Assembly: GCA_020628095.1 (NCBI GenBank) | Contig: JAHDFP010000002.1 | Span: 1-64,000 of the forward strand | Direction: 5' to 3' | DNA from: Saprospiraceae bacterium | Lineage (GTDB): Bacteria > Bacteroidota > Bacteroidia > Chitinophagales > Saprospiraceae | Length of the DNA stretch: 64,000 nt | Shown: positions 35,794 through 44,191 of the stretch, piece after piece | Layout of the letters: the number at the start of each line of letters is the position of its first letter | How positions within the stretch are numbered: position 1 is the first letter of the stretch | Position numbers and translations under genes: made by a program | The notes under the pieces: model-generated | Told to the model about the DNA's origin: nothing | The model's database searches: none | Seen by the model: only the letters and a program-made list of their open reading frames with translations

Positions 35794-36124
35794 GCATGAT
35801 TATTAGTGAAAATAATAGCTTGTAAAGCCATTGACATGAGCGATTTCATAGTTTTTTAGAGTAAGTAGAGTGCTGCCTTTTTGCTTTACTATCGGGATTA
35901 TAACTGATTAACGTGTGGGATTATTGTATGTGGTCATATTGACATCGGTGATAGTGCGTGAATGCCTTAGAGAGGCTTATGTTTTTTGCTAATTATTATT
36001 GTGTTTGAGACATATTTTTCTTTATTGACAGACTAGTAATCATATTAGTGATGTAATAAATTATACATAGAGTTAAAAAAACATCGAAGAATAACGTTTA
36101 AATCTTAAAATTCGATTCTTGGCA
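35794..36124. other. Gene-free stretch, no supported element
   Basis: 331 bases of AT-rich sequence between the 77-aa gene and the broken AT-rich gene. A minor GCCT/AGGC hairpin with a 5-base loop at 35964-35976 is too weak to call. No tRNA, promoter pair or longer repeat is seen. Confidence 0.6.
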
Positions 36125-36643
36125 ATGGTGCAAATACAGTCAATAACAGATGATTCTGGTTTTATAGGAATAGCAAACCTTGATAAATACGATTCATTCA
36201 TTAATGCTAATTGGGATTTTGAAATGCTTAAAAAGAGAATAGTTGATCAAACTAACTCCAATAATATTATTTTTTGGTCTACAGGTCGCGAGGATTGCTG
36301 GAATGTGCAAATTTCAACCAACGATTACTTCATAAACAAGAAATTGTTTAGAATCGAAGAGGCTCTGATTGAAGTAACGAATAATAAACTTTACTTAGTC
36401 AATTATGAAACATTATCAATGGCAGCGCAATTTCAAGATGTTGCATTACCTGAGAGTCACTAAGAAAATATTTTCTATGAAGTAGAAAATGGATTATACC
36501 TTGTGGAGTTCGGTCAACTGGATAATCCTGAAGAAATTATAAAGAGATCAGATGTCGACTTTGAAATAAGATTGGAACTAATTAGAGATCCAAGTGAATA
36601 TTATCCCAATAATTTTGAAAACATATTTTGGAATCCCTATTAA
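36125..36643 (+). pseudogene. AT-rich small gene interrupted by one in-frame TAA (immunity-like?)
   Basis: ATG at 36125 opens a 112-codon frame that ends in TAA at 36461-36463. The same frame then continues for 59 protein-like codons (NIFYEVENGLYLVEFGQLD and so on) to TAA at 36641. Read as one protein it would be about 172 residues with evenly spread aromatics (IIFWSTGREDCWNVQI), like small polymorphic-toxin immunity proteins; that resemblance is loose. A CAA to TAA transition (Gln between His and Glu) would explain the break. One sampled row is 25 % GC, well below its surroundings, pointing to acquired DNA. Confidence 0.65.
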
Positions 36644-36668
36644 ATCAATGTTTTATAGGACTACATTC

Positions 36669-37430
36669 CTAACTATCCAACCAATTCTTAAACTCCTTGA
36701 CCTTATCTCGACTCACAATAAATTCTTCTTCTGAAGGCAGGTCCAGTTCTATTTTCAGTCTATTATTGAGGTGAGGGTGTATCTTATGGATACTAGATAG
36801 AGCGACGATATGTTTTCTGCTGATCTTATAGAATAGGGTAGGATCGAGGCTGTCTATAATGCTGTCCAGAGACTTATCTATAATGGCTTTTTTGTTATTA
36901 TGATTCACCGCGAAACTAAGCCCATCATCAGAATAAAAGTATCTGATGTCATCGACAGGAAGATAGCCAAAGGCCTGTCCAGATCGTATAAGGAATCTTT
37001 TCTTGTAAGGGTCTCTGGGTGTCATCATATCTTTGGCGATGGCTGACCAGTCTGGTTGTCGTTGGCTATTGGGCGCGTAGTGAGATTTGTATTTTTCTAT
37101 GGCTTGTTTGAATGCGGCTATCTCTATGGGCTTAAGGAGATAATCTATGCTATTGACCTTGAAGGCGTTGAGTGCGTATTCGTCATAGGCGGTGGTAAAT
37201 ATAACGGGGCAAGAGACCTTGACCTGCTCGAATATCTGAAAACTCAGTCCATCCGCTAATTGGATATCCATAAAAATGAGATGTGGCTCTATGTGACTCG
37301 ATAACCATTGCACGGCATCTTCGACAGAGTCGATTTCTCCGACGATGGTAGACTCTGGCAACGCTTCTGAGAGCAGAGACCTGAGCCTCTTGGCTGCAAA
37401 GTGTTCGTCTTCTATGATCAGCAACCTCAT
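36669..37430 (-). CDS. LytTR-family response regulator
   Basis: 253 aa. A receiver domain (1-120) has acidic pocket residues Glu 7/Asp 8, phospho-acceptor Asp 55 (IFMDIQLADG) and a conserved Lys in DYLLKPIE. A LytTR DNA-binding domain (~150-253) has KKRFLIRSGQAFGYLPVDDI, FYKISRKHIVAL and LDLPSEEEFIVSRDKV. LytTR proteins bind direct repeats. The histidine kinase gene overlaps its ATG by 4 bases (ATGA), and the three direct repeats upstream of this operon at ~40.95 kb are the obvious target. Confidence 0.95.
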   Translation of the reverse strand: MRLLIIEDEHFAAKRLRSLLSEALPESTIVGEIDSVEDAVQWLSSHIEPHLIFMDIQLADGLSFQIFEQVKVSCPVIFTTAYDEYALNAFKVNSIDYLLKPIEIAAFKQAIEKYKSHYAPNSQRQPDWSAIAKDMMTPRDPYKKRFLIRSGQAFGYLPVDDIRYFYSDDGLSFAVNHNNKKAIIDKSLDSIIDSLDPTLFYKISRKHIVALSSIHKIHPHLNNRLKIELDLPSEEEFIVSRDKVKEFKNWLDS

Positions 37431-38470
37431 AGTTGTTGTTTTTGGATAATGGGCAGCTTCACCACGAATAGGTCATCTGTCTCAGAAACGATGATTTCTT
37501 GAGAGGCGAGTATTTTGTATCGTGATTTGATATTGGCTAGACCTAATTTGGTGGAGCTATAATTTTGCATTTTTTTCTGGAGATTATTGCTTACGCAGAT
37601 ATAGTCTTCTTCTTGGTATATTCTTATAGTAAGAGGTTTGGAGGTAGAGGTGATATTGTGCTTTACGGCGTTTTCCATGAGTATCTGCAGAGATATGGGT
37701 AGTATAAAATGATCCTTGATATTTTCTGGGACGAGATCATAGATATGGACCTTACCTTGGAATCTTGTCTTGAGCAGATAGATGTAAGATTCTAAGGCAC
37801 TAAGTTCTTGTCGTATGGAGATTAATTTTTCGTCGCGGACTTCTAGTATGTTTCTGTAAGACTTAGATAGTTTCTGAACGAACTCTATGGCCGTATGCGG
37901 TTCTTCTGGTATAATAGTGACCAGCGTATTGAGACTATTGAATAAAAAATGAGGATTGACCTGATTTCTTAGTGTGCTTAGTTTTTGCTCTGCGGTGATT
38001 CTTTCCAGATTATTTTTTTCTATCTCTATTAGTCTGGATTTATTGAAGTAATAGATGCCTTCGTAGAGAAAGAACATCATTAGTATAATGAGCGAAGTAG
38101 AAATCTGTTCGGCCAGATGGTTTTTCATAACGAGCTGATGTATTTCTGGATATAGATTATGAAAGATAAAGCCTAGCACAAACTTTACAGAGAAGTAGAT
38201 GAATACTAATCTAATCGAGACCCATAAGAGTCTACTGATGTCAAAGGTGTAATCTCTATATTTCTTGTGATACTGGATCAGCAGATACCTCACCGAAAAC
38301 CAATAGGTGATGGTGTAGATTAAGGATATGATCCAGCACATTGATGGTCCGTCAGTGATAATGTCCGTTCCAAAAATCGTCAAGGTCACGATGACAGATA
38401 TGACTGGAATGCCCATAGCAATCAACCATCTGTCATCGAAACCTAAATATTTTTTGGCATTAGAACTCAC
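37427..38470 (-). CDS. LytS/YehU-type sensor histidine kinase
   Basis: 347 aa. About four transmembrane helices (~15-140) form a membrane sensor without a large extracellular domain. A coiled linker leads to the His_kinase domain with LRNQVNPHFLFNSLNTL (phospho-His in NPHFLFN) and an HATPase N-box PISLQILMENAVKHN. GTG is the start (38468-38470), overlapping the TAG of the TonB-receptor gene by one base. It phosphorylates the LytTR regulator encoded next. The signal is presumably reported by or linked to the receptor in the same operon. Confidence 0.93.
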   Translation of the reverse strand: MSSNAKKYLGFDDRWLIAMGIPVISVIVTLTIFGTDIITDGPSMCWIISLIYTITYWFSVRYLLIQYHKKYRDYTFDISRLLWVSIRLVFIYFSVKFVLGFIFHNLYPEIHQLVMKNHLAEQISTSLIILMMFFLYEGIYYFNKSRLIEIEKNNLERITAEQKLSTLRNQVNPHFLFNSLNTLVTIIPEEPHTAIEFVQKLSKSYRNILEVRDEKLISIRQELSALESYIYLLKTRFQGKVHIYDLVPENIKDHFILPISLQILMENAVKHNITSTSKPLTIRIYQEEDYICVSNNLQKKMQNYSSTKLGLANIKSRYKILASQEIIVSETDDLFVVKLPIIQKQQL

Positions 38471-40872
38471 TAAAATTCTACTTTGTACATAAAGTTAGGA
38501 AAGAAGCCTATCTGATAGACATCATTGACCTGATTAGTCACTCTATTATAAGACTTTCTGAATATGTTTTCGTTATCTGTCACATTTTGTATGTCAAAAT
38601 AGAATGCCTGAGAAAACTTTCTTTTGAGACTATTCAGCTTGATACCAAATTTCATATCAAGTCTGAAATAGGAATCTTGTTGTAAAGAGAATGCTTCTTC
38701 CTCTATGAATTCTTCTATCTCTGTAATTTGAGATTTTTCGAGATCGACTGGTGTGTAAAAACGACCACCTTCACTTGTTACTTTGGTATCAAAAGTTAGT
38801 CTATGTTGCTTTTCTTTTCCCCACTTGATTTCCTTTCCAGCTAATAAGTTGACAACCCGCTGGTTGTTGAATGCGGTATTTCTTTCTATGCCATCACTGC
38901 CTTTGTACTTAGAGTCAAATAATGATCCTGTAAGCAACACATAATATCCTTGATTAAAGAATTTTTCTACGGTGAGCTCTATACCTCGATTAGTCCCAGT
39001 TCCTCCATTGACTAAATCATTTTTGTCTATAGGGAATCCAAAATCTGCGCCGACATTGAGCACTGAGAAAGAGCTGGACTCTCGATCTACCGGTACATTA
39101 CCTATGGCTTGGTAGTATACTTCTACTTTTGACCTCCAGCTATCATTGATTTTATAATCATGCCCTAGGACGAACTGATTTGACCTGGTGAATTCTAATG
39201 ATTTATTAGGATTAGTTAATTCACTATTATTAGTCAGTGTGGCGATCTGGATAGGAATGGGTTGTGTTTTGTTATGTAGTCCATAGCCTAGATTGATCTG
39301 ATGACGTGGGGATATAGACCAGTTGAGGGCGAGTCTTGGCTCTATGGCTAACTGTTCGTTAAGGTCATAATACATGGTGTGAAGTCCTGCATTGATAGTC
39401 CACTTTTCATTAAGTCTATGCTGTACCTGACCGAATACTCTAGCGAGATGTGCGCTTTCGTTAAAGTTATACACTTCCAGTAGATCATATATTCCATCCT
39501 GATCATTATCTATGCCGAATTCTGCACTTTGGTTATACAGACTGGCTCCTATTCTTTCCAGAAGTGTACCGACTCTCACGGTTGTTTTAGCACTATATTT
39601 TTTATTATAAAAAGAACTGACGGTTATTCTTGATTGGGCATCATCCGCTCTTACGAAAGGCTCTACAAATTCGTCAGTCTGATTAAGATTATAATATCGA
39701 TCTCTGGAAAATTTCACACCATTACCTGATAGCCCTACGACGGTGCGTATGTAACTGTTATTATTAATCAAAAAATTATGTTTGAGACCGATCACTCCAA
39801 ATCGGGAATCCGCAAAAGCATCTTCGTCCTCTGCTGCGAAAAGATCGCTCTCGTCGATTTCGTCTCCTAAGAAATCTATATCACTCATTCCTCCAATACC
39901 AAAGAGCACAAAATTTCCAAGTTTGGATTTTCCGAAATCAAATTTGAATGAAAGGTCATAATAATTAGGTACAGCATTAGTGCCTATGTCCATTCCTATG
40001 GCCTGCGCGACACCTAAAAAGGAATATCGTCCGGCAACAAGAAAGCTGCTGTTATTTTTTTTGGAAAGAGGACCTTCGACCATTCCTTCTATGCCAGTTA
40101 TAGCACCAATCTGAAAGGTATATTCTAGCTCATCCTTATTCCCTGTCCTAAACCCAATATCGAAGACACCTGATAGCGCATCTCCATACTCGGCAGGAAA
40201 GGCACTGGTCATAAAGTCAGAGTTCTTCAGTAGATTGGTGTTTAGTGCGCTGACAGGACCTCCTGTTGTTCCAACAGTTGAAAAGTGATTGGGTGACGGT
40301 ATCGGAATACCCTCTAGTCTCCATAATAATCCAGTCGGACTATTACCTCTGATAACAATATCATTACGACTATCATCAGCGGTACTTACGCCAGCATAAT
40401 TACCTGCCAGTCTGCCCACGTCACTACGACCACCAGAGAATCTATTGACTTCTTCCATAGAAAACTGTCTGGATGATACAGTCGCCATATCGTTGATGGA
40501 TTTGTCTTTATCAGATTGTGCAGTGATAACCACTTCGTTTATTTCTATAAGAGACTCTTGCATTTCGATATTCAAGAAAACCTCTTTACCTGAGGTGACT
40601 TCCACATTAGGCAGATAGATAGATTCGTAGCCTAGGAATTCGATACTAAATGCTTGTCGTCCTATAGGAACATTTTCTAAATGGAAAAGACCATCTATGT
40701 CGCTGACAGCACCATTAGTGCCTTGGTCATCTATTATCATAATGGTGGCTCCGATGAGTGGCAATTGTGATTGCTTATCCAGTATTAACCCTTTGACAGA
40801 TTGTGTCGCATTTTGTGCTAATAAAAGCAATGAGGATAATATAAGCCAGCTTGTCAGTATTACTTTTTTCAT
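38470..40872 (-). CDS. TonB-dependent receptor with carboxypeptidase-regulatory-like domain
   Basis: 800 aa. A signal peptide (cleavage near LLLAQN) precedes a CarboxypepD_reg-like domain (~22-115; GLILDKQSQLPLIGATIMII and GTNGAVSDIDGLFHLENVPI). The plug has an SGGRSDVGRLAGNYAGVSTA segment and the barrel ends in an aromatic strand (FFPNFMYKVEF). The substrate is unknown. It is the first gene of an overlapping operon with a LytS-type kinase and LytTR regulator, and has no SusD partner. Three direct repeats upstream (40935-40998) suggest control by that regulator. Confidence 0.9.
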   Translation of the reverse strand: MKKVILTSWLILSSLLLLAQNATQSVKGLILDKQSQLPLIGATIMIIDDQGTNGAVSDIDGLFHLENVPIGRQAFSIEFLGYESIYLPNVEVTSGKEVFLNIEMQESLIEINEVVITAQSDKDKSINDMATVSSRQFSMEEVNRFSGGRSDVGRLAGNYAGVSTADDSRNDIVIRGNSPTGLLWRLEGIPIPSPNHFSTVGTTGGPVSALNTNLLKNSDFMTSAFPAEYGDALSGVFDIGFRTGNKDELEYTFQIGAITGIEGMVEGPLSKKNNSSFLVAGRYSFLGVAQAIGMDIGTNAVPNYYDLSFKFDFGKSKLGNFVLFGIGGMSDIDFLGDEIDESDLFAAEDEDAFADSRFGVIGLKHNFLINNNSYIRTVVGLSGNGVKFSRDRYYNLNQTDEFVEPFVRADDAQSRITVSSFYNKKYSAKTTVRVGTLLERIGASLYNQSAEFGIDNDQDGIYDLLEVYNFNESAHLARVFGQVQHRLNEKWTINAGLHTMYYDLNEQLAIEPRLALNWSISPRHQINLGYGLHNKTQPIPIQIATLTNNSELTNPNKSLEFTRSNQFVLGHDYKINDSWRSKVEVYYQAIGNVPVDRESSSFSVLNVGADFGFPIDKNDLVNGGTGTNRGIELTVEKFFNQGYYVLLTGSLFDSKYKGSDGIERNTAFNNQRVVNLLAGKEIKWGKEKQHRLTFDTKVTSEGGRFYTPVDLEKSQITEIEEFIEEEAFSLQQDSYFRLDMKFGIKLNSLKRKFSQAFYFDIQNVTDNENIFRKSYNRVTNQVNDVYQIGFFPNFMYKVEF

Positions 40873-40934
40873 AGTGTATCATTTATTCGATGGCTCAAAT
40901 ATGAAAAAGGCAATAGGACAAGTAAAGCTAATTC

Positions 40935-40998
40935 TGGTGGACTGTCATTTCTGAAGGTTGGATTGTAATTTCTTAATGGTTGGACTTTTTTCGATGAA
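40935..40998 (-). promoter_or_regulatory. Three tandem ~21-bp direct repeats, candidate LytTR operator
   Basis: Units begin at 40936 (GGTGGACTGTCATTTCT), 40956 (GGTTGGATTGTAATTTCT) and 40978 (GGTTGGACTTTTTTC). The 20- and 22-base periods equal two helical turns, so the sites lie on one face of the DNA. On the minus strand the core is TCCAACC, 64 to 126 bases before the ATG of the TonB receptor that heads the LytTR two-component operon. A CATATTTG box lies between the repeats and the gene. Confidence 0.6.
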
Positions 40999-41023
40999 TT
41001 GAGAGACTACTCTATTGAATAAC

Positions 41024-41797
41024 TTATTTTATCTGGATTACTAAGTTGCTTACCGGATATTGACCATTTACCAAAATATTCTCCACAAATATTTTAGTCC
41101 CTGATACCAGATATGTAGATGATATAAAATCAGGATGAATTGATCGATGATCTGGACTTATATTTTGTGATTTGGGATCACCTTTGAGAGGTGCCACTGA
41201 TATAGTGGCTGTTACACTTTGCGGATTTTCACAATCATGATCTCTTGCGTAGCTGTCATTGAGCGCTACGTTTGGTTCTGCATAGAAAATGTCTCTGACC
41301 ACTTCTTTATCTAGTACGACAGATCCTCGGTAGTACCTTTCACCCCAGCTTAGTATGTAGCACTCTGGCAAATTGGGAAATATGCTTACCGTCTCCTCAT
41401 AGGTAGGCATATCGAAAACAGTTATTGTATCCAGTTCAGATGAATCATATAGGTCGTGTATGCTGTTTTGTTTTGGAACCGGTGCAAAGTTTTTGACGAT
41501 TTGGATGAGTTGTTCTCCTGTTTTCTTGTCTTTGGAGTAAGTTGTGTCTATGATCTCGTAATACGTCCTTTTCCGCTTTACTAGTTCTACTGTCTCTTTG
41601 TTCGAATCACAATCGTATGATGATATCGTATCAGTATCAATTTTATATACAATAGGGATTGTATCAATATGAAATAATTTCGATTGGGGGGAGACCGTAG
41701 AATGTCGTAGTTCTAAAGAAGTATATTCAGAAATATTCAATAAGGATATCCCCAATGTCAATAGCATAATAGACGAACGGAAGTTGAGTCGATACAT
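41024..41797 (-). CDS. Secreted or membrane-anchored protein of unknown function
   Basis: 257 aa. An N-terminal hydrophobic segment (~8-22, SSIMLLTLGISLLNIS) may be an uncleaved anchor or signal peptide. The rest appears beta-rich with paired segments such as IDTIPIVYKIDTDTI, DTITVFDMPTYEETVSIF and the C-terminal STYLVSGTKIFVENILVNG. The protein is extracytoplasmic by inference. No family is recognised. It stands alone between fumC and the LytTR operon. Confidence 0.72.
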   Translation of the reverse strand: MYRLNFRSSIMLLTLGISLLNISEYTSLELRHSTVSPQSKLFHIDTIPIVYKIDTDTISSYDCDSNKETVELVKRKRTYYEIIDTTYSKDKKTGEQLIQIVKNFAPVPKQNSIHDLYDSSELDTITVFDMPTYEETVSIFPNLPECYILSWGERYYRGSVVLDKEVVRDIFYAEPNVALNDSYARDHDCENPQSVTATISVAPLKGDPKSQNISPDHRSIHPDFISSTYLVSGTKIFVENILVNGQYPVSNLVIQIK

Positions 41798-41930
41798 TTT
41801 GTTATTTGTTTTAGATAATACAGAATTACAGGCAAACTAATAAGATGCCTTTTTTGATTATTAAAGCATCTAATATTTGCTATTAGTATTTGTAACGCAA
41901 ATGCAACTTATTTATTTGCAAACTTATTCT

Positions 41931-43319
41931 CTATCCAATCATCTTCTCTGGCCTTACCCACTCATCAAATTCTTTAGCCGTCAGATAATTTAGGGCCAAG
42001 GCCGCTTCCTTCAAGGTCGTACCTTGTTTGTATGCTTTTTTGGCAATCTCGGCGGCTTTGTCATAACCTATTTTGGTGTTGAGTGCGGTTACGAGCATCA
42101 GAGAATTATCCAAGTTTTGTTTTATACGCTGGCGGTTAGGTTTTAGTCCTTTGATGCACTTATCGCAGAAACTGCTAGCGGCATCACCTATAAGTTGTGC
42201 TGAGATCAAAAAATTATAGATCATCATCGGCTTAAATACGTTAAGCTCAAACTGACCATTCATTCCCCCGACATTGATTGCGACATCGTTTCCTATGACT
42301 TGGGCCATTGCCATTGTAAGGGCTTCGGATTGTGTCGGGTTGACTTTGCCCGGCATAATTGATGACCCTGGCTCGTTAGCCGGGATAATAATTTCTCCGA
42401 TACCGCATCGTGGGCCAGATGATAACATGCGGATGTCATTACCTATTTTCATAAGTGAGACGGCTACAGTCTTCAGCGCGCCATGTGTCTCTACGATGGC
42501 ATCATGAGCTGCCAGTCCTTCAAATTTGTTCTTGCCACTGACAAAAGGAATTTTAGTCAGTTTGGCGATGTGGCGAGCGACCTTTTTGCTGTAGGATTTC
42601 GGTGTGTTAAGGCCAGTTCCTACTGCTGTCCCTCCCAGTGCTAATTGCGCGAGATGGGGTAGCGTATTCTTTATAGCCTCTATACCAAACTCTAGCTGAG
42701 TAACATATCCTGACAATTCTTGTCCAAGAGTCAGAGGCGTCGCATCCATAAAGTGCGTCCGACCTATTTTGACAACTTTCTGATAGGCTTTTGCTTTTTT
42801 ATCAAGTTCTCTTTTGAGTTTCACCAGACCGGGTAGTGTGACTTCTTTTATTTTGGTGTAGGCGGCGATGTGCATGGCTGTAGGGAAAGTGTCATTAGAC
42901 GATTGCGATTTATTGACATCATCGTTTGGGTGAAGCTGTTTTTTGTTATCGCTTAGTTTTCCTTTTTTGATGACGTGACCACGATTAGCAATGACCTCAT
43001 TGACATTCATATTGGTCTGTGTGCCTGATCCAGTTTGCCATACCACCAGTGGAAACTGATCGTCTAGTTCGCCATTGGATATTTCGTCACAGACTTTGGC
43101 TATAAGTTTGGCTTTGGCCTGAGGGAGTACACCACATTCCGCATTGGTTATGGCTGCAGCTTTTTTTAGTATGGCATAAGCACGGATAACCTCTATGGGC
43201 ATTCTTTGATTACCGATCTTAAAGTTTTCGCTTGATCTCTGAGTTTGTGCCGCCCAGTACTTGTCAGCAGGTACATTTATTTCTCCTATTGAGTCTTTTT
43301 CTATTCTATATTTCTTCAT
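41931..43319 (-). CDS. fumC: Fumarate hydratase, class II
   Basis: 462 aa of the aspartase/fumarase superfamily. The enzyme hydrates fumarate to L-malate in the TCA cycle and is iron-independent. Motifs are [51 protein letters not shown] and the signature [16 protein letters not shown]. The length and the TPLTLGQE context fit fumarase rather than aspartase. An exact -7 box lies upstream at 43342-43349. Confidence 0.96.
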   Translation of the reverse strand: MKKYRIEKDSIGEINVPADKYWAAQTQRSSENFKIGNQRMPIEVIRAYAILKKAAAITNAECGVLPQAKAKLIAKVCDEISNGELDDQFPLVVWQTGSGTQTNMNVNEVIANRGHVIKKGKLSDNKKQLHPNDDVNKSQSSNDTFPTAMHIAAYTKIKEVTLPGLVKLKRELDKKAKAYQKVVKIGRTHFMDATPLTLGQELSGYVTQLEFGIEAIKNTLPHLAQLALGGTAVGTGLNTPKSYSKKVARHIAKLTKIPFVSGKNKFEGLAAHDAIVETHGALKTVAVSLMKIGNDIRMLSSGPRCGIGEIIIPANEPGSSIMPGKVNPTQSEALTMAMAQVIGNDVAINVGGMNGQFELNVFKPMMIYNFLISAQLIGDAASSFCDKCIKGLKPNRQRIKQNLDNSLMLVTALNTKIGYDKAAEIAKKAYKQGTTLKEAALALNYLTAKEFDEWVRPEKMIG

Positions 43320-43341
43320 GTCTACTTTTCTATTTTGGTCG

Positions 43342-43349
43342 CAAAAATA
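43342..43349 (-). promoter_or_regulatory. fumC promoter -7 box
   Basis: TATTTTTG on the minus strand, an exact TAnnTTTG, 22 bases before the fumC ATG. Confidence 0.5.
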
Positions 43350-43384
43350 GAAGATTAATTTACCTTAATCTATATGTGTATCTT

Positions 43385-43392
43385 TACTTTTG
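43385..43392 (+). promoter_or_regulatory. Candidate sod promoter -7 box
   Basis: TACTTTTG, an exact TAnnTTTG, 119 bases before the sod ATG. It would give a leader of roughly 110 bases. No clear -33 element is visible. Confidence 0.4.
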
Positions 43393-43511
43393 GATAGGCT
43401 CACATCATGGAGTCTATAAGAAGTTAAGACTTAAACTTTTGGTTTTGGTCGTTTGTTTTTATTTCAGAACTTAGAAAAAATTCAATTACTAATTAAATAG
43501 AATAGAAAATT

Positions 43512-44120
43512 ATGGCATTCGAATTACCATCATTACCCTATGGTCACCATGAATTAGAACCACATATAGATTCATGGACAATGGAAATACATCATGGAAA
43601 GCACCATGCAGGATATACTAAAAAATTAAACGCGGCAGTAGAGGGGACGGATCTAGCAGGAAAGGATATCGTAGATATACTGAAGAATCTGGATATGAAT
43701 AATGCGGCTGTAAGAAATAATGGCGGGGGATACTATAATCACTCCTTATTCTGGTCCATCCTTAAGCCTAACGGTGGTGGTGCGCCGACTGGAGCTGTCG
43801 CAACAGCGATCAATGACGCTTATGGATCTTATGACGAGTTCAAAAAGAAATTTGCTGCCGCTGCGGGTACGCGATTTGGTAGTGGATGGGCGTGGTTATG
43901 CGTGCATTCTGGCGGAAAAGTAGAAGTATGTTCTTCTCCTAATCAGGACAATCCATTGATGCCAGACGTCGGATGTGGTGGAACTCCTATTCTAGGCATA
44001 GACGTATGGGAACACGCCTATTACCTCAACTACCAAAACAAAAGACCAGACTACGTACAGGCCTTCTTCAGCCTTATCAACTGGGACGAAGTGAATAAAA
44101 GATACGAGGCCGGAAAGTAG
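43512..44120 (+). CDS. sod: Superoxide dismutase, Fe/Mn family
   Basis: 202 aa, cytoplasmic (no signal peptide). Metal ligands by alignment to E. coli SodA are His 27, His 77, Asp 164 and His 168 (in [17 protein letters not shown] and [15 protein letters not shown]). The protein dismutates superoxide. The GGGYYNH segment has Tyr where Mn enzymes usually have a His or Phe; Fe, Mn or cambialistic use cannot be decided from sequence. It diverges from fumC and ends before a strong hairpin terminator. Confidence 0.95.
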   Translation: MAFELPSLPYGHHELEPHIDSWTMEIHHGKHHAGYTKKLNAAVEGTDLAGKDIVDILKNLDMNNAAVRNNGGGYYNHSLFWSILKPNGGGAPTGAVATAINDAYGSYDEFKKKFAAAAGTRFGSGWAWLCVHSGGKVEVCSSPNQDNPLMPDVGCGGTPILGIDVWEHAYYLNYQNKRPDYVQAFFSLINWDEVNKRYEAGK

Positions 44121-44148
44121 TTTCTTATTATTAAGAAGAGAAAGAAAG

Positions 44149-44179
44149 AGCCTTTGTCACTCAGTTAGTGCCAAAGGCT
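44149..44179. terminator. Bidirectional hairpin terminator between sod and M4 peptidase gene
   Basis: AGCCTTTG-T-CAC and GTG-C-CAAAGGCT pair as an 11-bp stem with one internal mismatch and a 7-base loop, with T-rich sequence following on both strands. It sits between convergent sod and the M4 peptidase gene. Confidence 0.8.
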
Positions 44180-44191
44180 TTATTATTAATT

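Noticed and set aside
35964-35976. GCCT/AGGC hairpin in the gene-free stretch
   Set aside because: A 4-bp stem is within chance expectation in 331 bases.
36669-40872. TonB receptor operon as a SusCD polysaccharide-use locus
   Set aside because: No SusD-like lipoprotein, glycoside hydrolase or ECF sigma/anti-sigma pair accompanies the receptor.
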